Source: CAYFVR01 sp046541515 (lineage in GTDB: Bacteria > Desulfobacterota > Desulfobacteria > Desulfobacterales > Desulfococcaceae). Taken from it: a stretch of DNA of 64,000 nt. Numbering within the stretch: the first letter of the stretch is position 1; the number at the start of each line of letters is the position of its first letter. The position numbers were made by a program, and so were the translations under genes. Under the pieces are notes generated by a model, which was given only the letters and a program-made list of their open reading frames with translations, was not told the DNA's origin and did no database searches. Shown piece by piece: positions 8,574 to 17,746 of the stretch. The stretch spans positions 1 through 64,000 of the forward strand of contig JBKHDD010000001.1 in assembly GCA_046541515.1 (NCBI GenBank), in the 5' to 3' direction.

Positions 8574-8936
8574 TCAGGCGGGGTTTTCTTCCGGGGGGCG
8601 GATTCGGATCTGTTTCAAGTCCGCGGTGATGATGGCGCCTTTTTCCAGATCCGCGCCATATTGGTCCAGAATGCGCAGACTGATTTTCGACTGGCTTCGG
8701 GCGGGGATGTTCACCAGTCGAAGAATTCCGTGATGGGGAATCCTTCGAAGGATGGCAAGTTCGCCAAAATCCTTGTCCAGCGTAATCAGGATTCGGCCTT
8801 CCTCGCGGGCCAACGAAAGAATCCGTTCATCCCCCGGGTCCCGGTCCCAGTCGCCGCCCCAGACCACATCATGCCCCGAGGCTTCCAGTTCGGCTTTGGA
8901 TTTTCCCCAAACGCAGGTATCCAGCAACAATTTCAT
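8574..8936 (-). CDS. DUF5615 PIN-like toxin
   Basis: 120-residue PIN-like nuclease of a type II toxin-antitoxin pair. It starts MKLLLDTCVWGKSK with the first acidic residue at Asp6. It continues DRDPGDERILSLAREEGRIL and ITLDKDFGELA, the second acidic cluster of the family, and ends with a helical HHGILRLVNIPARS region. Its ATG overlaps the stop of the DUF433 gene by four bases, so expression is coupled with the antitoxin made first. RNA cleavage is inferred from family membership. No frameshift or missing acidic residue is seen, so the module looks intact. Confidence 0.85.
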   Translation of the reverse strand: MKLLLDTCVWGKSKAELEASGHDVVWGGDWDRDPGDERILSLAREEGRILITLDKDFGELAILRRIPHHGILRLVNIPARSQSKISLRILDQYGADLEKGAIITADLKQIRIRPPEENPA

Positions 8937-9187
8937 GAACCGGTTTCCCGGTAGGCCGGCCGGCTTCGTTCATTGCCCACGATTTTTTGCGCGTATTCCA
9001 AACAGGCCAGAATGTCTTCCCGTTCCAGCCATGGATATCCTTCCAAAATGGTATCCATGTCGTCGCCGGCGGCCAGCATGCCCAAGACATGCTCCACCGC
9101 CAGCCGGCGTCCCCGGATAATGGGCTTTCCGCCGAAGATGGATGGATTCTGGGTGATTCGGCCCAAACGATCGGCTTTGAGGCTCAT
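8933..9187 (-). CDS. DUF433 antitoxin
   Basis: 84 residues with the DUF433 signature: RITQNPSIFGGKPIIRGRRLAVEHVLGML, a winged/helix-turn-helix segment, then WLEREDILACLEYAQ. DUF433 proteins are the usual partners of DUF5615 toxins and are thought to bind both the toxin and the operon promoter. It overlaps the toxin start by four bases (ATGA). AGAAAGGAAC precedes the ATG at 9187. Confidence 0.85.
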   Translation of the reverse strand: MSLKADRLGRITQNPSIFGGKPIIRGRRLAVEHVLGMLAAGDDMDTILEGYPWLEREDILACLEYAQKIVGNERSRPAYRETGS

Positions 9188-9245
9188 GTTCCTTTCTCCC
9201 GGTCAGGGTCTGGTATATAGGATAGACGGGCCGAGGGGAAAAGTC

Positions 9246-9286
9246 AAAAAAAGGAACGGCCATCCATCCCGAAGGGATGAATGGCC
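9246..9286 (-). terminator. Rho-independent terminator of the PKD-repeat gene
   Basis: On the minus strand the arm GGCCATTCATCCC (9286-9274), a TTC loop and GGGATGGATGGCC (9270-9258) form a 13-bp stem with one mismatch. It is followed by GTTCC and seven T residues (9252-9246). It lies about 90 bases past the stop at 9379. Confidence 0.85.
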
Positions 9287-9378
9287 GGTTTCAACGAATA
9301 CGAAACCTAAAAAATAGCTTCAACCGGGTTGCCGGCGGAGGGCCGCCATGCAGCCCACCCGCCGGGACAATGTCGGAA

Positions 9379-12300
9379 CTATTCGGAACCCAGGAGCGCT
9401 CGGATGAAGCAGCCGCTGTCCCCCGCGCCGCCGCCTCCCCCATCGCTTCCGGGCCCGGTCGGCGTGTCGGAGCCAAGGCCGCCCGTGTGGCGGACGAGGC
9501 CGTTGGCCACGCCGTCCTCGTCGCCAGGGCCTCCGTCGGCAACGGTCAGAGTGAGCCGTGTGCCGTCGTCGTTGAGGGAGGCGTTGTCGCCGTATTCCCG
9601 CCATCCGCCGGTGTCGTCGTAGAGGAACCATTGGTGGCTGTTCGGTTGCGGGGTTTGCGGGAAGATCGTCGCGGCGGCGGAGTCCCCCGGCGTCGCCACC
9701 CGGAAAGTGTAGGCGACCAGGCCGAAGGGAAGGTTGGCGGGCCGTCCGTCGGTGTCGGTGTTTCCAACATCCACCGGTTCAAGGGCGACCAGTGCGGCCG
9801 CTCCGCTCATCCGAATGCCCATGGTGTGTTGATTGGTGGGCCGGAAAGTGATCGCGTCGTCGGGAAATCCGGTAATCCCGTTGTCCAGCACCCGGATGGA
9901 CTGGGTGGCGTTTTGGGTTCGGCCCTGGGCGTTGGTCAGAACGACTTCGAACGCCAGGGTCTGGCCCACGGTTTCCGGGGGCGGAACAAAGGTGGGCCGC
10001 TGGACGTTCGGGTCCGAAAGGGGGACCGTCGTTCCCGAAACCTGGGTCCACCGGTATCCGGTCGCGGCGCCGAAGTCCGGCGAGGGGGAAACGTTCAGCC
10101 GAACCGTCTCGCCCTCTCGAAATTCCGCCGGTTCGCCCGCGCCGGGGCCCGGCGGGGTGTCGTCGGCGACGGTGATCGTCACCGTGTCCTGGTCGGTCAG
10201 GCCGCCGTTGTCGGTCACCGCAAGCCGAAAGCGCAGCGTCGCCGTTTCGGCGGGCGCGGTGAACGTGGTGGTCGCGGCGGCGGCGTTGGAAAGCGCGACC
10301 GACGGTCCCGATTCTTGGGTCCACTGATAGGCGACGATGGTTCCGTCGGAATCGCTGGAACCGGTTCCGCTCAGGGTGACGGAAGAACCCGGCGCGACCC
10401 GCTGATTCGACCCGGCGTCGGCCGCGGGGGGCGCCGCGGTCGGGCCCGCGTCCAACACCTGGATGGCCACGTCGTCGGTGTCCACCTCGGTTCCCGCGTT
10501 GTCGCGGACTTCCAGCGTGAATACGAGGGTTTCCGACTGGTTTTCCGCCACATCCGGCGCGACGAACGTGGTTTCCGCCGCGGCGGGGTTGGCCAGGCTC
10601 ACCGAAGGTCCGGCGGTCTGGGTCCACTGGTAGAGCGCCGCGACGCCGGATTCAACGAAGGAGCCGGTTCCGTTCAGGGTGACGGTCGCCCCCTCCTCCA
10701 CGGTCTGGTCCGGTCCGGCGTCGGCCCGGATGGCGGGCTGGTCCGTTACGGTAATCTGGACGGAATCGGCGATTTCATTGCCCTCCGGATCGGTCAGGAT
10801 CAGACGAAATACCAATGCCGTGTCCTGGTCCACCGCCGGGCTGGTAAAAAAGGGCGTCAGGGTCGTCGCGTTGCCGATGGTCACCTCCGGGCCGGCGGTC
10901 TGGGTCCATTCCACCCCGACCGTCACGCCGTCTGGAATCCGGGAACCGCTTCCGTCCAGAACGACCTCCGTGTTTTCCGGAACGGCGAGGTCGTCCCCCG
11001 CGTCGGCGACGACCGTCATGTCCTGGGTGGCGGAGACGCGCACGTCGTCGGAAGATTCGGGCAGCCCTTCGGCCGTCAGGGTGAGCCGGAAAATAAACTC
11101 CTCGCCCTCGGGACCGATCTCCGGAACCACGAAGGTGGGTTGAATGGCCAACGGATCGGACAAGCTCACGGATGGCCCGGCGATTTGTTCCCAAAAGAAA
11201 GCGGTCGTCACTTCCGTTGGCGTTTGGGAGCCGCTGCCGTCCAGGGTGACCGTGTCCCCTTCGACGACGGTTTGATTCGGACCGGCGTCGGCGACCAGGG
11301 GCGGCGGATCGCCGACCAGAATGGACAGCATTCCGATTTCCGCGCCGAACGGCGCTTCCCCGCCCACTTCGACGATGTTCACGCCCATGGCGCCGCTCGC
11401 CGCGCCGTCGCTTCCGTCCCACGGCCGGAAATCCAGTTCCGCAAAGCCCTCCCAATCGGCTTCCGGAACAAACCGAATGCGGGCGTCCGGCCCCAGCAGA
11501 ACGGAAGCGTTTTCGTTGGTTCCTTCGGGAAAGGGGGTCCAGTTTCGCCCGTCGTCGGTGGAGAATTGCCATTCCCCGCTATCGTTCTCCGCGAAAACCA
11601 CGGCCATTCCGATCTCGTCCGGGTTTTCATCCGCGTCGGAAACGCGGCCGGCCAAAAGATCGGACACAAGCTCGCCCGACGGATTTTCCGCGTTCATTTC
11701 GATCGGGGTCATCTCGATGGTATCGACGTCCTCCAGCACCGGCGCGTCGGGAACCGGGCGAACCGCAAGCGTCAGTATCCGTTCTGTGGTCTTCGCCTCG
11801 CCAATCTCCCCGGAGTGGCCCTGATCGTCGGCGGCGATGGTCAATTCGGCCTCGCCGTTCCAGTCCGGTTCCGGCGTGAAGATCAGGTCGCCCAGAAGAT
11901 CGTTCAGGTCGGCGATGGAGCCTTCCAGCTCCACGCTTCGTTCGCCGGTGTCGAGCCGGTCCACTTCGTCGGTTTCCGGAACGGTCAGGTCGCCTTCGGT
12001 CCAGTTCAGCGCGAGCCGGATCGGGTTGTCCCCCGCGTCCACGTCGCGGATGACGACGGCCTCGCTGCCGAAGAGCCGGCGGTCGTCCTCGTCCAGAACG
12101 AACCGGGGGGACGACAGGGAGATGGTCGGCGCGTCGTTCACAGAGGTCGCCTCCACGGGGAGGGTCCATTCGGCGGAAAGCGGGCCGCCCGCTCCGGTGT
12201 GGCCCTGGTCGTTCACCACGATCTCCAGGACGGTGTTCCCGCTCCAGTTCGAGGGCGTCCGCAGCTGCGGTTCGCCGAGCCCGCCGTCCGCCGTTTCCAC

Positions 12301-13368
12301 CGGGCCGACCCTTGCGGTCAGGCCGTCCAGAATCGCGTTGGCGGTTTCCTGGGGCGCCGAAAAGGTGATCTCGGACGTCCTTTGGCCGGCGACGGCGTCC
12401 GCGTTTTCGTCCGAAACGGACAGCAGCCCGTCTTCGATGGCCACGGTGACCCGCACCGGCTCGTCCCCGGCGTCGATGTCGGAGACCGTGATGGCGTTTT
12501 CATTGTCGGCGGAGAAGACGAGCGGGGTGTCTTCGAGGGTTTCGGCGGATTCCGGCGCGTCGATTTCGGGAGGATCGTTTACCGGCTGGACGGCGACCTC
12601 GAAGGACGCCCGGGCGACCTTTTCCGGCGTTTCGAACGGATTGTCCACCTCGCCGGTGTGGCCCTTGTCGTCGATCCGGACCTCGACGACGTCGGTCCCG
12701 AAAAAGTCGGCGTTCGGCGAATAGACCAGCCCGTCCAGCGCGTCGTTGATCTGGGAGATGCGCCCGAAGAGCGCGAGCCTTCCGGTTTCATTGCCGGCAA
12801 TCGTCGCGCCGCCGTTGGCGGCGGCTTCCAGGGTCCCGTTTTCCGCGGTTACCTCGGTTTCCACGGAATTGGTCCCGGCGTCGATGTCGTCCACGACAAT
12901 GGCGTTTCCTTCGGCGGTCCCGAACGTCAAGCTTTCGCCTTCGTCAACTTCCTGCGTATCCGGGACCTCCGCGGTCGGGGCGTCGTTGATGGCGAAAACT
13001 TCCAGGAGGAAATCGACCGTATCGGTTCCCGAATCGTCCGAGGCCTCGATCCGAATCCGGGTTTGCCCGCTTTCCTCCGCCTCGGGCAGAACGGTGAGAA
13101 TGCGGGTCGCCCCGCCGCCGGTCACCGAAATGCCGTTGGGAGGCACGAGGGCGGCGTCGTCGGCCGTCGCCGTGACTTCAAGGGTGGCGGTCTGGGCGTT
13201 CTGAATGGGGATGGTCACGCTCAACGATGTGTCTTCCGATATTCGCTTGTCTTCGATGTCCGGCAGGACCGGCGCCGCGGCCGCCGGTGGGACGGTCCCG
13301 AAAAACCCGAAAAACAAAGCGCAAAGAACGCAAAAGATTCCGCCAAACCGCTCCGCCGATTGCCTCAT
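9379..13368 (-). CDS. Exported cadherin-like/PKD repeat protein with choice-of-anchor-U-like C-terminus
   Basis: A 1329-residue surface or secreted protein. The chosen start, MRQSAERFGGIFCVLCALFF, begins a signal peptide ending near PPAAAA, with GGGAGG six bases before the ATG; a longer frame to 13407 has no such site. After it come about five acidic cadherin-like/Ig-like repeats (NDAPT, EDTPLVFS, VSDIDAGD). Four clear PKD-type repeats follow (ADAGPNQTV..EGDTVTLDGSGS; WTQTAGPSVSL) and a weaker fifth. The end resembles a choice-of-anchor U domain (WFLYDDTGGWREYGDNAS; LTLTVADGGPGDEDGVANG), then a Gly-rich linker and GCFIRALLGSE. The very low pI and repeats suggest adhesion or cell-surface structure. 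The true partner is unknown. Confidence 0.85.
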   Translation of the reverse strand: MRQSAERFGGIFCVLCALFFGFFGTVPPAAAAPVLPDIEDKRISEDTSLSVTIPIQNAQTATLEVTATADDAALVPPNGISVTGGGATRILTVLPEAEESGQTRIRIEASDDSGTDTVDFLLEVFAINDAPTAEVPDTQEVDEGESLTFGTAEGNAIVVDDIDAGTNSVETEVTAENGTLEAAANGGATIAGNETGRLALFGRISQINDALDGLVYSPNADFFGTDVVEVRIDDKGHTGEVDNPFETPEKVARASFEVAVQPVNDPPEIDAPESAETLEDTPLVFSADNENAITVSDIDAGDEPVRVTVAIEDGLLSVSDENADAVAGQRTSEITFSAPQETANAILDGLTARVGPVETADGGLGEPQLRTPSNWSGNTVLEIVVNDQGHTGAGGPLSAEWTLPVEATSVNDAPTISLSSPRFVLDEDDRRLFGSEAVVIRDVDAGDNPIRLALNWTEGDLTVPETDEVDRLDTGERSVELEGSIADLNDLLGDLIFTPEPDWNGEAELTIAADDQGHSGEIGEAKTTERILTLAVRPVPDAPVLEDVDTIEMTPIEMNAENPSGELVSDLLAGRVSDADENPDEIGMAVVFAENDSGEWQFSTDDGRNWTPFPEGTNENASVLLGPDARIRFVPEADWEGFAELDFRPWDGSDGAASGAMGVNIVEVGGEAPFGAEIGMLSILVGDPPPLVADAGPNQTVVEGDTVTLDGSGSQTPTEVTTAFFWEQIAGPSVSLSDPLAIQPTFVVPEIGPEGEEFIFRLTLTAEGLPESSDDVRVSATQDMTVVADAGDDLAVPENTEVVLDGSGSRIPDGVTVGVEWTQTAGPEVTIGNATTLTPFFTSPAVDQDTALVFRLILTDPEGNEIADSVQITVTDQPAIRADAGPDQTVEEGATVTLNGTGSFVESGVAALYQWTQTAGPSVSLANPAAAETTFVAPDVAENQSETLVFTLEVRDNAGTEVDTDDVAIQVLDAGPTAAPPAADAGSNQRVAPGSSVTLSGTGSSDSDGTIVAYQWTQESGPSVALSNAAAATTTFTAPAETATLRFRLAVTDNGGLTDQDTVTITVADDTPPGPGAGEPAEFREGETVRLNVSPSPDFGAATGYRWTQVSGTTVPLSDPNVQRPTFVPPPETVGQTLAFEVVLTNAQGRTQNATQSIRVLDNGITGFPDDAITFRPTNQHTMGIRMSGAAALVALEPVDVGNTDTDGRPANLPFGLVAYTFRVATPGDSAAATIFPQTPQPNSHQWFLYDDTGGWREYGDNASLNDDGTRLTLTVADGGPGDEDGVANGLVRHTGGLGSDTPTGPGSDGGGGGAGDSGCFIRALLGSE

Positions 13369-13471
13369 GCCTCGCCTCCCGTCGTCGATTCGTGTGGATG
13401 GTCCCAATGTGAGATGATGATATATTGAAAAACGACGGCCCTGTAAAGAAGGACTTCGAGCGGCATGGAGA

Positions 13472-13927
13472 TCAGCCCAGAAGACGCGCGAGGGCGTCCC
13501 GGCGAAAGTCGAAGATGGCCTCCAGGCGGGGACGAACGAACCATCGCTCCGCCAGCCGGCCGAGGGGCCCGAGGCCCAGGGCGTAATGGACGCGGTCGGT
13601 TGCCCGTACCCCGCCGTCGATGGGATGAAACCGGTGCAGATGGTGCCAGAACCGGCAGGGGCCGAAGCGTTGCTCGTCCACGAACAGGTTGGGCCGATCG
13701 ACGTGGGTGATCTCGGTGATCCAGGGCGTCTGGATTCCGCCGAAAAGGCGGACCCGGTATTCGATGACGAGGCCCGGGTGCATTTGCGGGACGGCGCCGG
13801 AGACGATGCGAAGGGCCAGCCAGGCGGGGGTGATGCGCGACAAATTGGTCGGGTCGGAGAAAAAGGCCCAGGCCGTTTCCGGGTCGATGGGCAGGTCTTG
13901 CGCGCGATGGAGATGAAAGAGTTTCAC
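13472..13927 (-). CDS. SRPBCC-family protein
   Basis: 151 residues of the START/Bet v1-like helix-grip fold: LPIDPETAWAFFSDPTNLSRITPAWLAL at the N-terminus, then GLVIEYRVRLFGGIQTPWITEI, FVDEQRFGPCRFWHHLHRF and a C-terminal helix. Such proteins bind small hydrophobic ligands; the ligand is unknown. Relatives begin directly at the equivalent of KLFHLHRAQ, so the GTG at 13927 was preferred over an upstream ATG at 13984, though the ribosome site is poor for both. It sits alone between the PKD-protein gene and the HD-GYP gene, all on the minus strand. Confidence 0.75.
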   Translation of the reverse strand: MKLFHLHRAQDLPIDPETAWAFFSDPTNLSRITPAWLALRIVSGAVPQMHPGLVIEYRVRLFGGIQTPWITEITHVDRPNLFVDEQRFGPCRFWHHLHRFHPIDGGVRATDRVHYALGLGPLGRLAERWFVRPRLEAIFDFRRDALARLLG

Positions 13928-14098
13928 GGGGCGTTCCGCATCCGCAAAAGAGCCGGGAAGGCCGGGGCGGCGATGTCTCGACAACCCGGCGGGGAGGCCG
14001 TGACGCCCCCGGCGAACGATTCCGGAGCGGGGTTGAAGGCCATTGGCGGCGTTCCGAAGAAATCGCGGGACTTCCGGCGGGAGAAAAGCCGGCGGCCG

Positions 14099-15337
14099 TT
14101 ATCGGCGATCATCCGAATACCGGTCCTGGATGGCCCGAAGATTTTCCAGGCAGGAAAAGAAAATATCCACCAGCTCCGGGTCGAAATGGGAGCCGGCTTC
14201 GCCTTGAATGGTGGAAAGAACCCGTTCCTCGTCCCAGGCGTCCTTGTACACCCGGGCCGAGGAAAGCGCGTCGTAAACGTCCGCCAAGGCCACGATTCTC
14301 CCAAACAGCGGGATTTCCTCGCCCCGCTTGCCCCGGGGAAGCCCGTCCTCCATTCTGAATTCCGGAATGGGAAGTCCGGAGTCCACGTCCACATGGCCGG
14401 GATATCCGCCCCCGTCCCATCGCTCGTGGTGATTCAGGGCCACCTGGGCCGCCGCTTCGTCGAAGTCCGACTGACGGTTCAAAAACAGACGGGCGCCCAG
14501 CAGGGTGTGCTGCTTCATGATTTCGTATTCGTCGTGGTTGAAGCGTTCCGGCTTCTTCAGGATCAGGTCGGAAATGCCGACCTTGCCCACGTCGTGAAGC
14601 ATGGCGGCCATGCGCAGCACGTCCCGGTTCCTATCCACCGTGTGGGCGTCGATCCGGTGCTTGAAGGCCCAGCGTTCGTACAGCTCCACGGCGTAGCCGC
14701 CCACCCGATTGACATGGGCGCCGGTTTCCTTGGGGTCCCGCATCTCGGCCATTCGGATCATCCGAAGCAGGATGGCCCGGGTCATTCGGGCCCGTTCCAG
14801 CGCCACCGCGGCAATGGTGCCGAACAGCGACATCATCCGCTCGTCGTGTTCGGAAAACGGTCGAACCCGCTTCTCCTCGTCCATGGCGTTGATCACCTGG
14901 AGGACGCCCATGGTCTGGCCGTTGATGTTCTGAAGCGGCAACGTCAACATGGAGCCGGTTTGGTAATCGGACGCCCGGTCGAATTTGTCGCTGAACCCGT
15001 AGGGCGCGGAGGGCTCGATCCCGTACACGTCCGGAATGTTGAGCGGCTTTCCGGTCGTCGCCACGTATCCGGCGATGCTGGACGTGTCGGCGGGGATGGT
15101 GAAGGTGGAATAAATGAGTTTTTCCCCCGGGGGCAGCCGCCGTTGAAGCGTGTCGTTCTGGGTGTAGGTGAAGTGGAGCCGTTCCTCTTCCCGGACGTAG
15201 ATGGACCCGGCGTCGGCGTTGACAAATCGGCGGGCTTCGGTGAGAACCCGCTCCATCAAGAGATCCAGGTCCTGCACCTGGCCGAGATCGATGCCCAGCC
15301 GGGTCAGCCCTTCCAGTTTCTCGGTTTCACTCAGCAT
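14099..15337 (-). CDS. GAF/HD-GYP domain protein (probable c-di-GMP phosphodiesterase)
   Basis: 412 residues. A GAF sensor (about 20-185: DAGSIYVREEERLHFTYTQND; GYVATTGKPLNIPDVYGI; LTLPLQNINGQTMGVLQVIN) is followed by an HD-GYP phosphodiesterase. It carries MAAMLHDVGKVGISD (HD pair), HHERWDGGGYP (the GYP motif) and GRIVALADVYDAL. All metal ligands and the GYP triad are present, so c-di-GMP hydrolysis is likely. The ATG at 15337 follows AAGGAGACAGGTC. It is a soluble protein, so its signal is probably a cytoplasmic small molecule. The dacB-like gene diverges from the same upstream region. Confidence 0.9.
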   Translation of the reverse strand: MLSETEKLEGLTRLGIDLGQVQDLDLLMERVLTEARRFVNADAGSIYVREEERLHFTYTQNDTLQRRLPPGEKLIYSTFTIPADTSSIAGYVATTGKPLNIPDVYGIEPSAPYGFSDKFDRASDYQTGSMLTLPLQNINGQTMGVLQVINAMDEEKRVRPFSEHDERMMSLFGTIAAVALERARMTRAILLRMIRMAEMRDPKETGAHVNRVGGYAVELYERWAFKHRIDAHTVDRNRDVLRMAAMLHDVGKVGISDLILKKPERFNHDEYEIMKQHTLLGARLFLNRQSDFDEAAAQVALNHHERWDGGGYPGHVDVDSGLPIPEFRMEDGLPRGKRGEEIPLFGRIVALADVYDALSSARVYKDAWDEERVLSTIQGEAGSHFDPELVDIFFSCLENLRAIQDRYSDDRR

Positions 15338-15685
15338 GACCTGTCTCCTTGGCGGGCCGATGGAAGCCGGACCCTGAAGAATGAAGGCGCCAAACATCGG
15401 AAAACTATTCACGATTGGGTCTGATGGCAACCGACGGGGCGGCGAATCGGCCGGCGGCCGACGGCGCGGTCTTTCCGGCGAATCCGCTTTGGGTTGATTC
15501 CGTCCGGCCGTTTCGATACAAATCCGGCCATGATCCCCGAAGAGGGCGGTCCGCCCCCGGAGCGTTCCGAAAAAAACGGTACCGGATATCCGATGAAATG
15601 GCAAGGGGGGGCGGGACGGGCGGTCCGGAACGCCGCTGGTCTTCGAAAACCCCTCCCGCTTTTTGCGAAATCCCGAAAGGACGCC
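15338..15685. other. Divergent promoter region
   Basis: 348 bases between the start codons of the HD-GYP gene (minus) and the carboxypeptidase gene (plus). The plus frame stays open from 15494, but the translated stretch is Gly/Pro/Arg-rich without a signal peptide and is probably untranslated. I see no convincing promoter boxes, repeats or RNA gene. Confidence 0.4.
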
Positions 15686-16915
15686 ATGACCTTTTCCAGG
15701 CGGTTGCAATTGCTGGTTTTTCTTTTGATATTCGTGTCGGCTTCCCCGCCGTGCGCGGCCGGGCGTTGGGACGGCCTCGCCGCACAGGTGGGAAGCGAAG
15801 ATTCGGCTTTGGTCGCGGACCCGTCCGGGCGAATCCTTTTCCGGAAAAACGCCGAGGCCGCTCGACTGCCGGCCTCCACCCTCAAGGTGTTCACCGCGCT
15901 GATGGCCCGGCACTATCTGGGGGAGGATTTCCGGTTTCGGACCGAATTTTATCGAAGGTCCAATGGCGATCTGTTGGTCAAGGGATACGGCGATCCGCTC
16001 CTGGTCTCCGAGGTGGTCGTCGAAATGGCGGAGCAGGTGGCCCGGCGAGTGGATGGATTCGAGGATCTGATCTTGGACGCAACCCATTTCGGATCGGTCG
16101 CGATTCCCGGGGTGACGGCGACGCTCAACCCCTACGACGCGCCCAACGCGGCCTTGGCGGTCAATTTCAACACCGTTCAATTCGTTAGGACGGGCAATCG
16201 GTTTGTCAGCGGGGAGTCCCAGACCCCGCTCCTGCCGGTGGTCCTCGACCGCCTTCGACGTTCCGGCCTGCGCCGGGGGCGCGTGGTGCTTTCCGCCGAA
16301 AACAACGAAGCCCTGGAATACGCGGGTCGTCTCATCCGCCATTTTTTGGTCGCGGCGGGAGTGGAAACGAAAGGGGGCGTTCGCTTCGGCGTGGTCCAAC
16401 CCGAACGGGACCGGCTGGTTTACCGGTTTTTCTCGCCGTTTTCCCCGGACGAAGTGACCGAACGACTGCTGGAATTTTCCAATAATTTCATTGCCAACCA
16501 GCTCTTCATCGCCTCGGGAATCGCCGCGGGCGGTCCTCCGGGAACCCTGGACAAGGGGCGGGCGGCGGCCCGCCGGTTTGCGGACGAGATTCTCCGGATG
16601 CCGGACATTCGAGTGGACGAGGGATCGGGGATTTCCCGGCAAAACCGGGTGACGGCGATTCATATGCTGAAGATTCTGGAGGCGTTCGCGCCCCACTATC
16701 GGCGGATGCGGCGGGAGGGGCGGGAATGGTTCAAGACGGGCAACCTGTCCGGCGTGAAGACCCGGGCGGGCTATTTGGCGGGGGAGGGCGGATTGTACCG
16801 GTTCGTGGTCTTCGTCAACACGGCGGGAAGGGGGACGGGAGCGGCGATGCGGGCCATCCATCGCGCCGTTCCCGCGCCCCGGCGGGAACCGAAAGCGGCC
16901 GGAGGCGACGGATGA
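15686..16915 (+). CDS. dacB: D-alanyl-D-alanine carboxypeptidase/endopeptidase, PBP4 type (S13)
   Basis: Trims peptidoglycan peptides in the periplasm. The 409-residue protein starts MTFSRRLQLLVFLLIFVSAS, a signal peptide ending near CAAG. All three penicillin-binding motifs are visible: SxxK as Ser64-Thr-Leu-Lys67 in LPASTLKVF, SxN in EFSNNFIANQL, and KTG in FKTGNLSGVKTRAGYLAG. Length is on the short side for class C PBPs, so the inserted domains are reduced. The ATG at 15686 follows CGAAAGGACGCC. It converges with folE2 across a 42-base gap. Confidence 0.88.
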   Translation: MTFSRRLQLLVFLLIFVSASPPCAAGRWDGLAAQVGSEDSALVADPSGRILFRKNAEAARLPASTLKVFTALMARHYLGEDFRFRTEFYRRSNGDLLVKGYGDPLLVSEVVVEMAEQVARRVDGFEDLILDATHFGSVAIPGVTATLNPYDAPNAALAVNFNTVQFVRTGNRFVSGESQTPLLPVVLDRLRRSGLRRGRVVLSAENNEALEYAGRLIRHFLVAAGVETKGGVRFGVVQPERDRLVYRFFSPFSPDEVTERLLEFSNNFIANQLFIASGIAAGGPPGTLDKGRAAARRFADEILRMPDIRVDEGSGISRQNRVTAIHMLKILEAFAPHYRRMRREGREWFKTGNLSGVKTRAGYLAGEGGLYRFVVFVNTAGRGTGAAMRAIHRAVPAPRREPKAAGGDG

Positions 16916-16957
16916 ACGGAGCCGACGCGTTGGGTCCCGCCCATGGGCCCCCGTTTG

Positions 16958-17746
16958 TCAGGACGCACCCGGCTCCGGTCCGCTGACGATGGCCGCGTAG
17001 GCGCTGTGGTTGTGGATGGACTCGAAATTTTCGGCGGAAAGCGAAAACCAGGTGATGTTCGGGTCCTCCCGCAGCCGGGCCGCGATGTCCCGCACCACGT
17101 CCTCCACGAATTTGGGGTTGAAGTAGCCCCGTTCGGTCACCGATTTCTCGTCCACCCGTTTCAGCACCGAATACACCTCGCAGGAGGCGCAGTTCTCCAC
17201 CAGGGCGATCATGTCCTCGATCCAGATGAATTTTCGGAAACGGGTGGACAGTCGCACCTCGCCCCGTTGGTTGTGGGCGCCGGCCTCGCTGATTTCCCGG
17301 GAGCAGGGGCAAACCGAGGAGATGGGCACCCGCACCTCGCAGACCAGGTCGGTGCGCCCCGAAGGGTTGCTTGAGCCCACCAGCCGGCAGGTGTAGTCCA
17401 TCAGGCCGGGGCAGCCGCTGACGGGCGCCTGCTTTTCAATAAAATAGGGAAAACAAACTTCAATGTGGGCCGAGCGGGCGTCCAGGTGGCGCTTCATCTC
17501 CGTCAGGATGATGGAGAATTTTTCCAGGGAGATTTCCGGTCGGAACAGGTGGAGCATCTCCACGAAGCGGCTCATGTGGGTGCCCTTGGTATTCCCCGGC
17601 AGGTCCACGTACATGTTGATGGTGGCCACGGTGTGCTGGTAGCCGTTTTTTCGGTCCAGCACCGCCACGGGATACCGAAGGTTTTTGATGCCCACCTTGT
17701 CGATGGGGATGTTCCGTTCGTCCGGTTGGCTTTGGATGTCGATCAT
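16958..17746 (-). CDS. folE2: GTP cyclohydrolase I, FolE2 type
   Basis: Converts GTP to dihydroneopterin triphosphate, the entry point to folate and queuosine. The 262-residue protein is a full-length FolE2 (COG1469, metal-flexible T-fold). Recognisable blocks are LDRKNGYQHTVATINMYVDL, KGTHMSRFVEML, and SSVCPCSREISEAGAHNQRG with the catalytic/metal Cys, followed by IALVENCASCEVYSVLKRVDE. The ATG overlaps the end of the ttcA-like gene by four bases and has a GGGAGGGGGG site inside that gene, so the two are translated as a pair. FolE2 replaces zinc-dependent FolE1 in many bacteria; no second folE is in this window. Confidence 0.95.
   Translation of the reverse strand: MIDIQSQPDERNIPIDKVGIKNLRYPVAVLDRKNGYQHTVATINMYVDLPGNTKGTHMSRFVEMLHLFRPEISLEKFSIILTEMKRHLDARSAHIEVCFPYFIEKQAPVSGCPGLMDYTCRLVGSSNPSGRTDLVCEVRVPISSVCPCSREISEAGAHNQRGEVRLSTRFRKFIWIEDMIALVENCASCEVYSVLKRVDEKSVTERGYFNPKFVEDVVRDIAARLREDPNITWFSLSAENFESIHNHSAYAAIVSGPEPGAS

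Noticed and set aside
9379..13368. CRISPR-like repetition
   Set aside because: The repetition is protein-level (cadherin/PKD repeats) with diverged DNA and no constant spacer length; no CRISPR array or cas gene was found in the window.
9277..13428. A plus-strand open frame of more than 1300 codons
   Set aside because: It is antisense to the PKD-repeat gene, lacks recognisable domains, and reflects the codon bias of GC-rich acidic repeats (Val/Asp/Gly shadows).
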